This document shows positions 52,190 to 61,316 of a stretch of DNA of 64,000 nucleotides, piece by piece. Positions within the stretch are counted from its first letter, which is position 1; each line of letters begins with the position of its first letter. The stretch lies in NCBI GenBank assembly GCA_051961995.1, contig JBQCCR010000040.1:1-64000 (forward strand). The letters run 5' to 3'. Both the position numbers and the translations under genes were made by a program. The notes under the pieces were generated by a model. It had not been told where the DNA came from. It ran no database searches and worked only from the letters and a program-made list of their open reading frames with translations. The DNA comes from 66-474 sp051961995 (GTDB lineage: Bacteria > Pseudomonadota > Gammaproteobacteria > Xanthomonadales > Rhodanobacteraceae).

Positions 52190-54943
52190 TCAATGCAGCC
52201 GATCGTAACTGACCACCGCATTCAGCAACAACGCATAGGAGCCGATCGTCTCGCCGCGCCACAGCGGGTTGTTGGCGAACAGCAACACGTTGCCCTGGCC
52301 GTAATGCGCATTGACCACCGCCGCGCGCTGCGCGATCGCGCCCCCATTTTCGAGCAGGCCCGAAATCAGCAGTTGATTCGCATCCGCCCAGCGCACGATC
52401 ACGTCCGGCCGTTGATCCGCCGGGATCAGGAACACATTGTTGCGCTGCTGCTCGGCGTTCAAGGGCAGCGCCTCCCAAGGCTTCACGTCCGGCAATGCCG
52501 GCGGCGCCTGGTACGGGCGACCCTCCGGAATGTCCGGTTCATCCGGACCGCCGCGGCCGGTCGGCTTCCGGTAATCCTGCGCGGCCGGAATGCCACGATT
52601 GCCGATGGTCTGGTTGCTGACGTCGAAGGCCAGCCCGCTGGAGCTGTAGAGCGCGAAGCTGTCCCCGTAACCTTTGACGACCGGCGAATCCTTGTCCACC
52701 AGATCCGCACGCAACACGCTGCCGACCACCCGCGTGCCCTTCTCCGGCGCGACCGATACGCCCGGTGCAAGCCCGGTATCGATTGCGAACTTCGCGGTGT
52801 CTTCCGAAGTCACCAGCAACCCGCCCTGCGCAACGAAACGCTTGAGATTGGCGAGACCCGTTTCGCCCAAGCCGGGACGGATGTCATCGGTGGAATCGAT
52901 CACGCCGAGGTTGGGTGTGAGCGCGGTCGTTTTCCACGGCATCGGGTTGCCGTACATCGGCAAGCCGTCGAGGATCAGCTTGGTCGAGGAATAACCGACC
53001 GGGCCGAACAGGATCACGTCGTACTTGCCGCGCAGGTTCGATTCGCGCGCGACATCCTGCGTGCTGATGTAGCTGTACGGCACATGCAGTTTGTCCAGCG
53101 CCATCCGCCACCAGCCTTCGGTCTGCGTGTTGAGCCAGGTGTGCATCAGCGCGATGCGCGGCAGCTTGCCGTGAACGCCCAGTGAGGCCAGATCGAACGC
53201 GGGCGAGGACAGGTCCGTGACCGGTTGGACCGGCACCTTCAGGACCGAAGCGTCGGCAACGCGCGCGACGTCCACGCCGAACAAGTCGCCGAACGACCAG
53301 CCGGTGTCGTCGTAGGGATGTTTCTGCGGATCATCCGGCGCCCAGTACTGGCGATCCAGCAAGGTGTCCGCGATGCGCGAATAAGGCTGGTCCATGCGCA
53401 CGATGTAGCTGCCCGCGGGGAAAGTGCGTGTTTGCGTTTCCTCGTGTGGCGGTTCGACCGGCTGTGCATGGTTGCCGGCAGGTGACGCAGATTTCGCATC
53501 GGCATCGCGCTCGGCGACCTGCACCGTGAATGGCGCGCCCGCCTTGCTGATTTCCACGTGCTGCTTCCGGAGTACACGCAGCAGTTGCGCCTGCGCGCCC
53601 TGGTGCTGTTCGTCCGCGGTGAACACGTAAGCCGCAGGCCCGGCGAGCTGCGGCTTCTCGACCGAGCGCTTGGACTTCAACCAGAAATTGTTGAGGAACT
53701 TCTGGCCGTTCTGGGAGAAGTAATACAGGGCGGTCAGCAACCCGCTCTGCTCGTAGTTGTTGTTGTCGCGCTGCGACCACATCACTTTCGGCAGCGGCGG
53801 ATTGGGCTTGTACCACGTGCGCGCGTAGTCGGAAGGATCGAGGATGCGCTCCTCGGTGTCCGCGCCATCGTTGCCGAAGGTTTCGTAGAGGCGGCTGATG
53901 CCGTTGTGCATTGCCGCGATGAACATGAGATACCCGGGACTCCAGGTGTCGAAGTCGCCGTGGGTGAACACGCCCGGCATGCCGAACTTGGTCAGTTGTT
54001 CGACGTTGTTCCATCCGATCTGCTGCCATTCACCGGTGAGGATCGGATCAATCCACGCGTTGTATGGGCCGTCGCCGACCGTGTTGTCGTACAGGAACGG
54101 CACCGATTCGTGCAGGTCGTGCAGCACCTGCGCGTGCCAGCCGACGTAGGTGTCCAGCACATTTTTGGTGAGATCGAGCGTCACGCCCATCGCGTCGCGG
54201 TTGTTGTCGTGCGCGACGTAATGGCCCCAATACATCAGCGGCGGATATTGCTCGTTCAAATGCGCGCGATGCCACTTGTACAGGTCCACCATGCGGTCGC
54301 GACCGTCCACTTCCACCACCGGCGTGATCAGCGTGATCACGTGCTTGCGGATGTACTGGATGTACGGCGCATCATCCACGGTGAGCCGGTAGGCCAGCTC
54401 CATCAGCGCGGTCGGCGCGCCGGTCTCGGTGGAATGGATGGTGCCGGTGATGTAGTAGACCGGTGTGGTCCGCTTGATCAGCGCTGCGGCTTTCGCATCA
54501 TCCATGTCCAGCGTGCGCGGATCAGCGAGTTGCGCCAGCCGCGCCTTGTCGGCGTCCAGATCCTTCATCAGCGATTCGTCGGCGATCGCCACTGCGATCA
54601 TCTCGCGGCCTTCCTCGGTCCTGCCGATGGTGAACACCTTCACCCGCGGCGACGCGGCCGAGAGCATGCGGAAATAGCGATACACGTCTTCCGCGTACGG
54701 GAGCATGTCGGGCGCGCCGGCGATATCGCCCAGCACCTTCTCCGGCGTCGGCGCCGTGGAAGAAGCCGGCAGATAGTCGGTCAGCGGCGAGTTGAACGAC
54801 GGGTCGGTGGTGTACTTGGCGATCCTGGCGGTATAGGCCTGATCCACCGGCTGCTGCGGGTCGCGCGCGTAGGTGTCTGTCTGCGCCTGAGCCGCTCCGC
54901 ACGCGGCCAGCAGTGCCGCCGCGATGATCAGCCGTGCCTGCAT
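52190..54943 (-). CDS. Secreted M14-family (zinc carboxypeptidase-like) peptidase
   Basis: A 917-residue exported protein. The signal peptide is MQARLIIAAALLAACGAAQA. The M14 core shows the zinc-site motif TIHSTETGAP near residue 125 (H-x-x-E), and a downstream DLHESVPFLYDNTVGD near 240 that may supply another ligand. The C-terminal half (about 500-917) contains a glutamine-amidotransferase-like Rossmann part (PRIALMHTWLNTQTEGWWRM, then YDVILFGPVGYSS), as in large M14 peptidases of environmental bacteria. Substrates are unknown. ATG 54943 gives the signal peptide at the N-terminus; the longer ORF would bury it. Confidence 0.88.
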   Translation of the reverse strand: MQARLIIAAALLAACGAAQAQTDTYARDPQQPVDQAYTARIAKYTTDPSFNSPLTDYLPASSTAPTPEKVLGDIAGAPDMLPYAEDVYRYFRMLSAASPRVKVFTIGRTEEGREMIAVAIADESLMKDLDADKARLAQLADPRTLDMDDAKAAALIKRTTPVYYITGTIHSTETGAPTALMELAYRLTVDDAPYIQYIRKHVITLITPVVEVDGRDRMVDLYKWHRAHLNEQYPPLMYWGHYVAHDNNRDAMGVTLDLTKNVLDTYVGWHAQVLHDLHESVPFLYDNTVGDGPYNAWIDPILTGEWQQIGWNNVEQLTKFGMPGVFTHGDFDTWSPGYLMFIAAMHNGISRLYETFGNDGADTEERILDPSDYARTWYKPNPPLPKVMWSQRDNNNYEQSGLLTALYYFSQNGQKFLNNFWLKSKRSVEKPQLAGPAAYVFTADEQHQGAQAQLLRVLRKQHVEISKAGAPFTVQVAERDADAKSASPAGNHAQPVEPPHEETQTRTFPAGSYIVRMDQPYSRIADTLLDRQYWAPDDPQKHPYDDTGWSFGDLFGVDVARVADASVLKVPVQPVTDLSSPAFDLASLGVHGKLPRIALMHTWLNTQTEGWWRMALDKLHVPYSYISTQDVARESNLRGKYDVILFGPVGYSSTKLILDGLPMYGNPMPWKTTALTPNLGVIDSTDDIRPGLGETGLANLKRFVAQGGLLVTSEDTAKFAIDTGLAPGVSVAPEKGTRVVGSVLRADLVDKDSPVVKGYGDSFALYSSSGLAFDVSNQTIGNRGIPAAQDYRKPTGRGGPDEPDIPEGRPYQAPPALPDVKPWEALPLNAEQQRNNVFLIPADQRPDVIVRWADANQLLISGLLENGGAIAQRAAVVNAHYGQGNVLLFANNPLWRGETIGSYALLLNAVVSYDRLH

Positions 54944-55046
54944 GATGTGTTCCCCGAGGGTTGATCGCGCGAGCGTAGCCGAAAAGCCGCTCAATGCGGG
55001 GGTGCCGGAATGCCTAGAGAATTTTCCGCACGCCGGACGCGCGGCA

Positions 55047-55466
55047 TCAAGGCATCGTCCAGGCGCGCCGGCTCTCCCCATATCGCAACCACAACTCCGC
55101 TTCGCGCTCACTGCCGAACACCCGCAAGGTGAAGCCTGCTTCGCGGAACGCCAGTTCGCCATGCTCGACCATGCGCAGGTGGCAGCTGACCGGTTCATGG
55201 AACGCAACACGCACGTGCTCCAGGCCGCTGCCGCGCAGTGCCGCGGCGAGCTGCGTGAAATCCTGCGGTGAGGCCGGTTCGCCTTGCAGATCGTCGCATA
55301 CCAGCAGCAAGGTGACACTGCGGCGCGCGCATTCGGCGGCGATCTCGCGCCAGTATGCCAGCGTGATCCCGGGCGAGTCCTGGCTGCCCTTCACCGCGGC
55401 AAACAGGTAATCGCCACGATCGGTGAAGTGCAGCTCGTAGGGCGCGGCCGCCCGTTCCGGACTCAT
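55047..55466 (-). CDS. STAS-like small protein, paralogue B
   Basis: About 139 residues. It shares with the upstream gene the order F-D-R-G-D-Y-L near the start, LAYWREIAAECARR near residue 43, LLLVCDDLQGEP near 60, and the C-terminal block FTLRVFGSEREAELWLRYGE. The alternation of beta strands and helices looks like a STAS/SpoIIAA-type fold, but I cannot prove it. A start at 55490 is also open; 55466 is preferred by alignment with the paralogue. Not recognised as a named family. Confidence 0.7.
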   Translation of the reverse strand: MSPERAAAPYELHFTDRGDYLFAAVKGSQDSPGITLAYWREIAAECARRSVTLLLVCDDLQGEPASPQDFTQLAAALRGSGLEHVRVAFHEPVSCHLRMVEHGELAFREAGFTLRVFGSEREAELWLRYGESRRAWTMP

Positions 55467-55514
55467 CGTGCCGCTCTCGGCAGTGTCCATGGTGCGCGTA
55501 CCGGCCCGGCCAAA

Positions 55515-55931
55515 TCAGGACTCTCCATAGCGCAACCAGAGTTCGGCCTGCTGTTCGCTGGCGAACACCCGCACCGTGAAGCCCATCTCGCGCGCGGTCA
55601 GCTCGCCATATTCAGCCTGCGACACCACCGCGCTGTTCAACTCGCAATAGGCTACGCGCACCCGGCGCATGTAACTGTCCCGCATCGCCGCGATCACCTG
55701 ATCCATTTCCGATGGCTGCAGCGGCTCATTCTCGAAGAGATCAAGCACCAGCAGCGCACGCGTGCCTCGCTGCTCGCACTCCGCGGCGATGGCGTTCCAG
55801 TACGCGAGGCTGACTTCGAGCGAGTCGCCGGGCCCGGAGAGTTCGGCGCGCAGGTAATCGCCGCGATCGCTGAAACGCAGGTCGTAGGGCGGCGGGGACT
55901 GCGGCGGCATCTCTTCGGGCGGCGGGCTCAT
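55515..55931 (-). CDS. STAS-like small protein, paralogue A
   Basis: A 138-residue protein beginning with a Pro-rich tail (SPPPEEMPPQSPPPYDL). It then shows RFSDRGDYLRAELSGPGDS, VSLAYWNAIAAECEQRGTRA near 42, LLVLDLFENEPLQPSEMDQV near 60, and the ending FTVRVFASEQQAELWLRYGES. It is clearly a tandem duplicate of the gene at 55047 (same length, same block order, about 50% identical by eye). A cytoplasmic protein. It lies downstream of egtD after a 48-base gap, so it may be read through from the ergothioneine operon. Confidence 0.72.
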   Translation of the reverse strand: MSPPPEEMPPQSPPPYDLRFSDRGDYLRAELSGPGDSLEVSLAYWNAIAAECEQRGTRALLVLDLFENEPLQPSEMDQVIAAMRDSYMRRVRVAYCELNSAVVSQAEYGELTAREMGFTVRVFASEQQAELWLRYGES

Positions 55932-55979
55932 CGCGGCGCATTGTACGCATGCGTATGGTTTTGCCTAGAGCCCGATGTC

Positions 55980-56963
55980 TCAATTCAGCGCGTCGTCCTC
56001 GAGCCACTGCAAACTGAAGCGGGACTGCGGATCGGTCCACATCCCGCGGACCCGCAGCCCGGCCCGCACCGCCAGCCGGGCGAAGTCCAACGGCGAATAT
56101 TTGCAACTGTATTCGACCAGCATGGGTTCGTTCGCATCGAACCGGAAGGTTTCGCCACCGATCCGCACCCATTGTCTGCGCACGCTGAGCACGTGCGTTT
56201 CGATGCGCCCGGCCAGCGCATTCCAGTGCGCGCGATGCCGGAACGCAGCGAGGTCGAAATCTGCGCCCAATTCGCGGTTGCAGCGCGCCAGCAGGTTCAA
56301 GGTGAACTCGGCGGTCACGCCGGCGGCATCGTTGTAGGCCGCCTCGAGCGCGACGGGATCTTTCTTCAGGTCCACGCCGATCAGCGCCGCTCCGTCCCGG
56401 CCGATCTGCGCGCGCATCTGCCGCAGCAACTTCACGGCATCCTCGGTTTCGAAATTGCCAATGGTGGAACCGGGAAAGAAGGCGACGGTGCGGCGGGCAG
56501 TGCGCTGCGGACGTGGCAGCGCAAGCGGGCCGGTGAAGTCCGCGCACACCGGAAGCAATTCGATGTTCGGAAATTCCTCAGCCAGCGCACCGATGCTCTC
56601 CAGCAGCGCCTCGCGCGCGATTTCCACCGGCATGTAAGCGGCGGGTTCATCCATGTGCTTCAGCAGCAGACGCGTCTTCAGCCCGCTGCCGCTGCCGTAT
56701 TCCATCAGCAGCGCATCCGGACCGATCGCATCCGCGATCTCGCCGATGTGATCACGCAGGATCGCCAGCTCCACGCGGGTGAGGTAATACTCCGGCTGTT
56801 CGCAGATCAGCTCGAACAGCTCCGAGCCACGCGCGTCGTAGAAGTATTTTGACGGCAGCCGTTTGTGCGGCTGTCGCAAGCCGTGCAGCACATCCTCGCG
56901 CATGCGGTTGCGCACCGGCTGGTCGTGGTGCAGGCGGATTGCGCGTTGCAGACTGGCGCTCAT
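55980..56963 (-). CDS. egtD: L-histidine N-alpha-methyltransferase
   Basis: Trimethylates histidine to hercynine with three S-adenosylmethionine, the first step of ergothioneine biosynthesis. It has 327 residues, the normal size. Motifs: LPSKYFYDARGSELFELIC near residue 36, PEYYLTRVE near 56, the SAM site MEYGSGSGLKTRLLL near 86, FFPGSTIGNFE near 148, and LIGVDLKKDPVALEAAYND near 178. ATG 56963 overlaps the egtB stop by four bases (ATGA), giving translational coupling. Confidence 0.96.
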   Translation of the reverse strand: MSASLQRAIRLHHDQPVRNRMREDVLHGLRQPHKRLPSKYFYDARGSELFELICEQPEYYLTRVELAILRDHIGEIADAIGPDALLMEYGSGSGLKTRLLLKHMDEPAAYMPVEIAREALLESIGALAEEFPNIELLPVCADFTGPLALPRPQRTARRTVAFFPGSTIGNFETEDAVKLLRQMRAQIGRDGAALIGVDLKKDPVALEAAYNDAAGVTAEFTLNLLARCNRELGADFDLAAFRHRAHWNALAGRIETHVLSVRRQWVRIGGETFRFDANEPMLVEYSCKYSPLDFARLAVRAGLRVRGMWTDPQSRFSLQWLEDDALN

Positions 56964-58234
56964 GCGTCCTTGCCCAGACGGATCCCGGAGAATTGCCAGC
57001 GCGCCGACGGATGGAAGAAGTTGCGATAGCTCGCACGCACGTGGCCTTGCGGCGTCGCGCACGAGCCCCCGCGCAGCACCCACTGCCCGCACATGAACTT
57101 GCCGTTGTATTCGCCAACGGCGCCGGGCACAGGCCGGAATCCCGGATAAGCAACGTATGGGCTGGACGTCCATTCCCAGACGTCACCGAACAGCTGCAGC
57201 GGTCCGCCGTGACCAGGTCGCGCGGGCAGCGGATGCAGCACGCCGCCATCGGCGAAGTTGCCTTCGACCGGCCGATCCTGTGCCACGCTTTCCCATTCGC
57301 TCTCCAGCGGCAGCCGCGCGCCGGCCCAGCGCGCGAACGCGTCGGCTTCGTAGAAGCTGACGTGACACACCGGGGCATTGGCAGCCATCGCCTGCGGACC
57401 GGCCAGCGTGAATTCCGACTGCAGATCCTCGCCCCAGTACAGCGGCCGTCCCCAGCCCTCGCGCTGCACCATGTCCCAACCTTCGGACAGCCACAGCATC
57501 GGATTGCGATAACCGCCTTCTTCGATGAAGGCGCGAAACTCGGCATTGGTGATCAGGCGATTCGCAACCGAATGCGCGTGCAGCAGCACGCGATGCTGCG
57601 GCGATTCATTGTCGAAGGCAAAACCCTCGCCCGGATGGCCGATCTGCGCGATGCCTTCGCACCGGCGCAGGAATTCCAGCGGCACGGATTCGGAGGCGCG
57701 CGGCGCAGCCGCGTGCTCGCGGAACACCGGTTGCAGCGGATTGAGCGAGAACAGGTACTTGATGTCGGTCAACAGCAATTCCTGGTGCTGCTGCTCGTGG
57801 TTGAGGCCGAGTTCCAGCAGCGCCGCACGTTCCGTGTCGCCGTCATCCCGTTCGAGCAATCCAGCCATTCGCTCGTCAATGCGCGCGCGATAATCGAGCA
57901 CTTCCGCAAGCGTGGGCCGCGACAACAAGCCCCGTTGCGCGCGCGCGTGCATCGGGCCGACCGACTGGTAATAGGAATTGAACAGGTATTGCCATTGCGG
58001 ATGCAGCGGCACGTAACCGGATTGCCGCGAGAGCAGAAACCGTTCAAAGAACCACGTGGTGTGCGCAAGGTGCCACTTGACCGGACTGGCATCCGGCATG
58101 GACTGCACCACCGTGTCCTCGGGTGCGAGCGTCCCGCACCAGGCGAGGGTGGCTTCACGCACGCGTCGGTAGCGCCCGGCCGCTGAAGCCGATTCCATCA
58201 AACGTGCGCCAATGGCGGATCGCGATGCATTCAT
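56960..58234 (-). CDS. egtB: Hercynine oxygenase (sulfoxide synthase) EgtB
   Basis: Non-heme iron enzyme that joins hercynine to a sulfur donor and oxidises it to a sulfoxide. It has 424 residues. An N-terminal DinB-like iron domain has His58 in HTTWFFE and His145/His149 in NHEQQHQE. A C-terminal FGE-sulfatase domain follows, with FDNESPQHRVLLH near 228, NAEFRAFIEEGGY near 251 and RGGSCATPQGHVRASYRNF near 385. egtA and egtC are absent, so the donor could be cysteine (fungal/EgtB-type-2 like) rather than gamma-glutamylcysteine. Start ATG 58234. Confidence 0.95.
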   Translation of the reverse strand: MNASRSAIGARLMESASAAGRYRRVREATLAWCGTLAPEDTVVQSMPDASPVKWHLAHTTWFFERFLLSRQSGYVPLHPQWQYLFNSYYQSVGPMHARAQRGLLSRPTLAEVLDYRARIDERMAGLLERDDGDTERAALLELGLNHEQQHQELLLTDIKYLFSLNPLQPVFREHAAAPRASESVPLEFLRRCEGIAQIGHPGEGFAFDNESPQHRVLLHAHSVANRLITNAEFRAFIEEGGYRNPMLWLSEGWDMVQREGWGRPLYWGEDLQSEFTLAGPQAMAANAPVCHVSFYEADAFARWAGARLPLESEWESVAQDRPVEGNFADGGVLHPLPARPGHGGPLQLFGDVWEWTSSPYVAYPGFRPVPGAVGEYNGKFMCGQWVLRGGSCATPQGHVRASYRNFFHPSARWQFSGIRLGKDA

Positions 58235-58440
58235 CGGCTGTCCTCGCCCATGTGCGCCGTCCTTGGCGCTTCGCGTCTTCCCTGGCCACGGCTCATGCGC
58301 ATCCTGCGCAGGGGAGCGGCGATCCTTGCCAGCCGGGCGTATTCGAACAGAGCGCGCGTTCACTCGGTGTGAGGAATGCGCCGTGTGGTTTCAAGCAGGC
58401 CGGAGCTCGACCATACTGCGCATAAAACCCGGAAACAACC

Positions 58441-59508
58441 ATGACCGGATCCGATACCGATCTCGCCACCCAACCACTGCAACACGCGCACGCCCTGCCC
58501 GCGCGCTTCTACGTGGGTGCGCACAGCCACAAACTCGATCGCCGCGCAGTGTTCGCACGCAGTTGGCAGTTGCTGGCGCGGGCGTCGCAGTTGGCGCACA
58601 CAGGCGATCACGTCGTCGGCGAGATCGCCGGGGTGCCTCTTCTGATTGCGCGCGGAGACGATGGCGAATTGCGCGCGCTGCACAATGTCTGCCGGCACCG
58701 CGCGGGGCCGTTGGCGTTGTGCGATGGGCGGGGCGCAAAGCGATTGCGCTGCCATTACCACGGCTGGACCTATGCGCTCGACGGACAACTGTTGAGCGCG
58801 CCGGAAATGCAGACGACGCCGGATTTCAACACCGCGTCTGTCCGCCTGCCGCAGGCACGCGTGGCGAGCTGGCGCGGACTGGTGTTCGCGTCACTCGATG
58901 AGCACGCACCGCCGCTCGACGAACTGCTGGACGGCATGGATGCGCGCCTCGGCGATCACGCAATCGAGAACCATGCATTCCACGCACGCGAAAGCTATGA
59001 CATCGCCTGCAACTGGAAAACCTACATTGACAATTATCTGGAGGGCTACCACGTCCCGCACATCCATCCGGAATTGAACCGGATGCTGGATTACCGCAGC
59101 TACGTGGTGGAGACCGCGCGCTGGCATTCGCTGCAGCACAGTCCGCTGGAAAGCGGCGACACCTTGTACGGCAGCGGCGAGGCGCTGTACTGGTTCGTGT
59201 GGCCCAACACGATGTTGAACGTGATGCCCGGCCGCATGCAGACCAATCGCGTGCTGCCGGTCGGGCCGGAGCACTGTCGCGTGGTGTTCGATTACTACTA
59301 CCCGGCGGCTGCGGAAAACGCAGCTGCCCGGTATCTGCACGATCGCGCCTTCAGCGACCTGGTTCAGCGCGAGGACGTGGAAATGTGCGAGCACGTGCAA
59401 CGCGGGCTCCGATCGGGTTCCTACATCGCGGGCCGACTGAATCCGCTGCGCGAGAACGGCGTGCACCATTTCCACGAGTTGTTGCGTGCCGCCTATCGCG
59501 ACGCATGA
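58441..59508 (+). CDS. Rieske non-heme iron oxygenase, alpha subunit
   Basis: A 355-residue oxygenase. The Rieske [2Fe-2S] ligands are Cys84, His86, Cys104 and His107 (CRHRAG...CHYHGWTY). The mononuclear iron triad is His204, His209 (EGYHVPHIH) and Asp312 (QREDVEM). The C-terminal block WPNTMLNVMPGRMQTNRVLP resembles choline- or carnitine-monooxygenase-like ring-hydroxylating family proteins. The substrate is unknown. No reductase or ferredoxin partner lies in the window. It is divergent from egtB across about 200 bases, so shared control is possible. Confidence 0.9.
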   Translation: MTGSDTDLATQPLQHAHALPARFYVGAHSHKLDRRAVFARSWQLLARASQLAHTGDHVVGEIAGVPLLIARGDDGELRALHNVCRHRAGPLALCDGRGAKRLRCHYHGWTYALDGQLLSAPEMQTTPDFNTASVRLPQARVASWRGLVFASLDEHAPPLDELLDGMDARLGDHAIENHAFHARESYDIACNWKTYIDNYLEGYHVPHIHPELNRMLDYRSYVVETARWHSLQHSPLESGDTLYGSGEALYWFVWPNTMLNVMPGRMQTNRVLPVGPEHCRVVFDYYYPAAAENAAARYLHDRAFSDLVQREDVEMCEHVQRGLRSGSYIAGRLNPLRENGVHHFHELLRAAYRDA

Positions 59509-59535
59509 AAAAAGCCCGGCGTGAGCCGGGCTTTC
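59509..59535. terminator. Bidirectional rho-independent terminator
   Basis: AAGCCCGGC-GTGA-GCCGGGCTT lies directly after the Rieske stop. The minus-strand copy ends in six T's, and the plus-strand in three, so it may serve the convergent gene (59561) best. Confidence 0.82.
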
Positions 59536-59560
59536 CCTGCATCAGTCCTGCAGGCGTCGA

Positions 59561-60010
59561 TCAATAACCGTCGCCGTAGTAGTAGCCCGGCGGGTTGTAG
59601 GTCGGCTGATAGTAGGTCGGCTGATAACCGTTGCCGTAATACGTGGTGCCGTAGCCGTTCCCGTAATAGCCGCCGTAGCCATTGTCGTAGTAACGGCTGC
59701 CGTCGTACGAGCCGTAACCGTCGTTGTAGTAATAGCCCGAGGGCGGCGCGTAGTACGTGCGCGAGTAACCCTGGGAATTATCCAGCGCATTCACGATCAC
59801 GCCGCCGATAATCGCGCCGGCGAGCAGCGCGCCGACGTTGCTGCCGTGGTTGTGATCGTGCCAGCCGTGGCGGTGGTAGTCGTGATAGCCCGAATAGCGG
59901 GAATAATTGTGGTCGCGGGCGAACGCGCCGGGCGCCGCGATCATGCCGGCAGTCAATACGCCGCAGAGCAGCATCACCTTGTTGCGGAAACGCGGGGCTT
60001 GGAGCTTCAT
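59561..60010 (-). CDS. Exported Tyr/Gly/Asn-rich repeat protein
   Basis: A 149-residue protein with a Sec signal peptide (VMLLCGVLTAGMIAAPGAFA, 12-31). A His/Tyr-rich stretch (YSGYHDYHRHGWHDHNHG near 39) follows, then a glycine-zipper-like helix (GALLAGAIIGGVIVNALDN near 59). The tail is a low-complexity repeat of YYGNGYG / YYDNGYGGYYG units to the end. The ATG 60010 is chosen because GGAGG sits nine bases upstream; the ATG at 60019 would touch the ribosome site. Metal-binding or surface-adhesive roles are possible but unproven. Confidence 0.78.
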   Translation of the reverse strand: MKLQAPRFRNKVMLLCGVLTAGMIAAPGAFARDHNYSRYSGYHDYHRHGWHDHNHGSNVGALLAGAIIGGVIVNALDNSQGYSRTYYAPPSGYYYNDGYGSYDGSRYYDNGYGGYYGNGYGTTYYGNGYQPTYYQPTYNPPGYYYGDGY

Positions 60011-60149
60011 GGCAAACATCCTCCTCAGGACGATTGCAGTCTGGCACAGCCCGGCTAAATCTAAACTGAAGAGTTTAGTTTCTTAGCTTTCCCTTAGTGA
60101 TGTGCTTCAGCGCTTCCGCGACACCGCGGTCGCGCGGCACGTCAGGGGC

Positions 60150-60794
60150 CTATGTGGACTCGGAACTGGGCTGCTCCGGAGTCTTCTCCGCATGGGTGGA
60201 ATCATCGCGATGTGGCGTTCCCGGCGCCTGCTGCACCGGCCAGTTCGGCCCCTCGCGCTCGCGGCGCTTCTTGGCCTCCAGCAGCGCTTGCAGGTTGGCG
60301 ACGGCCTGTTCGTGGCTGATTGCCTTGGGCTTGGGCGCACGCGGCTTCGGCGGCTTGCGTACAGGTGCCTGCGCCGCGGGGGAAGGCTGGCGCGGCAGCA
60401 CGACCGGAGCCGACGGCATTTTCCAGCTCTGCTCGCGCATCAGTCGCGGAGCCGGAGTGCGCTCGACCTTCGGTGCCGGCGCGGGCGCGATCGTGCGCGC
60501 AGGTTTGGCGACGACGGCGGACTTGGCGGCGGCGCGCTTCACGCTCGCCTGCTTGGCGGACGTCTTCTCTTTCGCAGGAGATTTCGGGGTTGCAGTCTTG
60601 CGCGGCGCGGCTTTTTTCACGGCCTTCCGCACCGGCTTGCTGGCAGCTTTCCGCGCCGGCTTCTTCGCGGCGCCGCGCTTGACGGCTTTGCTGGCGGCCT
60701 TCTTCGGGGCGGCCTTTTTGGCGGCGGGGCGCTTCTTGGGCGCGGATTTCCTGCCTGCGTGCTTGGTGGACTTGCGGGCTCGGCTCATTGCCAT
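60150..60794 (-). CDS. Histone H1-like Lys/Ala/Pro-rich protein
   Basis: A 214-residue, very basic protein. Residues 1-100 are dominated by KKA/AAKK/PAKK repeats as in AlgP and bacterial histone H1-like proteins, which bind DNA or bridge RNA. Residues 100-150 are Pro-rich. The C-terminal part has an amphipathic segment (AISHEQAVANLQALLEAKKR) and an acidic tail. ATG 60794 follows TAAGGAG by nine bases. GC content is extreme and codon use repetitive, so length variation between strains is likely. Confidence 0.8.
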   Translation of the reverse strand: MAMSRARKSTKHAGRKSAPKKRPAAKKAAPKKAASKAVKRGAAKKPARKAASKPVRKAVKKAAPRKTATPKSPAKEKTSAKQASVKRAAAKSAVVAKPARTIAPAPAPKVERTPAPRLMREQSWKMPSAPVVLPRQPSPAAQAPVRKPPKPRAPKPKAISHEQAVANLQALLEAKKRREREGPNWPVQQAPGTPHRDDSTHAEKTPEQPSSEST

Positions 60795-60904
60795 GTCCTC
60801 GATCTCCTTAATTCATCCCCCACGCGCTACTCGCGCACGAACGCGATAGTGCGCCTGTTCGGCGCCGATGTCACATCCGGCGCGCCGGATGTTGCGCCCC
60901 TCGA

Positions 60905-61249
60905 CTAAAAACTGCGTCCATCAACCTGCCTGATTTCCAATTGCGACGGCTCCACGCCGCGCAGGCAGCGCACATTCACCGCTGCCATCTTCCTTTCGTT
61001 CTGCTCGCCGTCGGCAAACGGCGCCACGCCGCAGACGGGGCAGAAATGATGCGCGATCCGGTGCTCGTTGAAGCGGTAGGTGCTCATGTCCGCTTCCGGC
61101 GTGGCGAGGCGCAATTGCTCGCGCGGCACGAACCACAACAGATAGCCCTTGGGCCGGCAATGCGAGCAGTTGCATTCGTTCACCCGCTCGAGCTCGCCTT
61201 CCACCTCGAAAGCGATCCGCCCGCAATGGCACCCGCCCTGGTAGATCAT
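60905..61249 (-). CDS. GFA (glutathione-dependent formaldehyde-activating/CENP-V) family protein
   Basis: A 114-residue zinc protein. Cys pairs: GGCHCG near residue 5, CNCSHC near 27, and CPVCG near 71, the usual GFA set. Such proteins were named for glutathione/formaldehyde chemistry, but most members have no verified activity. ATG 61249 has GGAG about nine bases upstream; a longer ORF adds five residues. Confidence 0.87.
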   Translation of the reverse strand: MIYQGGCHCGRIAFEVEGELERVNECNCSHCRPKGYLLWFVPREQLRLATPEADMSTYRFNEHRIAHHFCPVCGVAPFADGEQNERKMAAVNVRCLRGVEPSQLEIRQVDGRSF

Positions 61250-61316
61250 TGCCCTGCTCCGCAAACCGGTACCGCGCGATTATCGCGATTGGCCGGACGC
61301 CGGCAAGCGATGGTGC

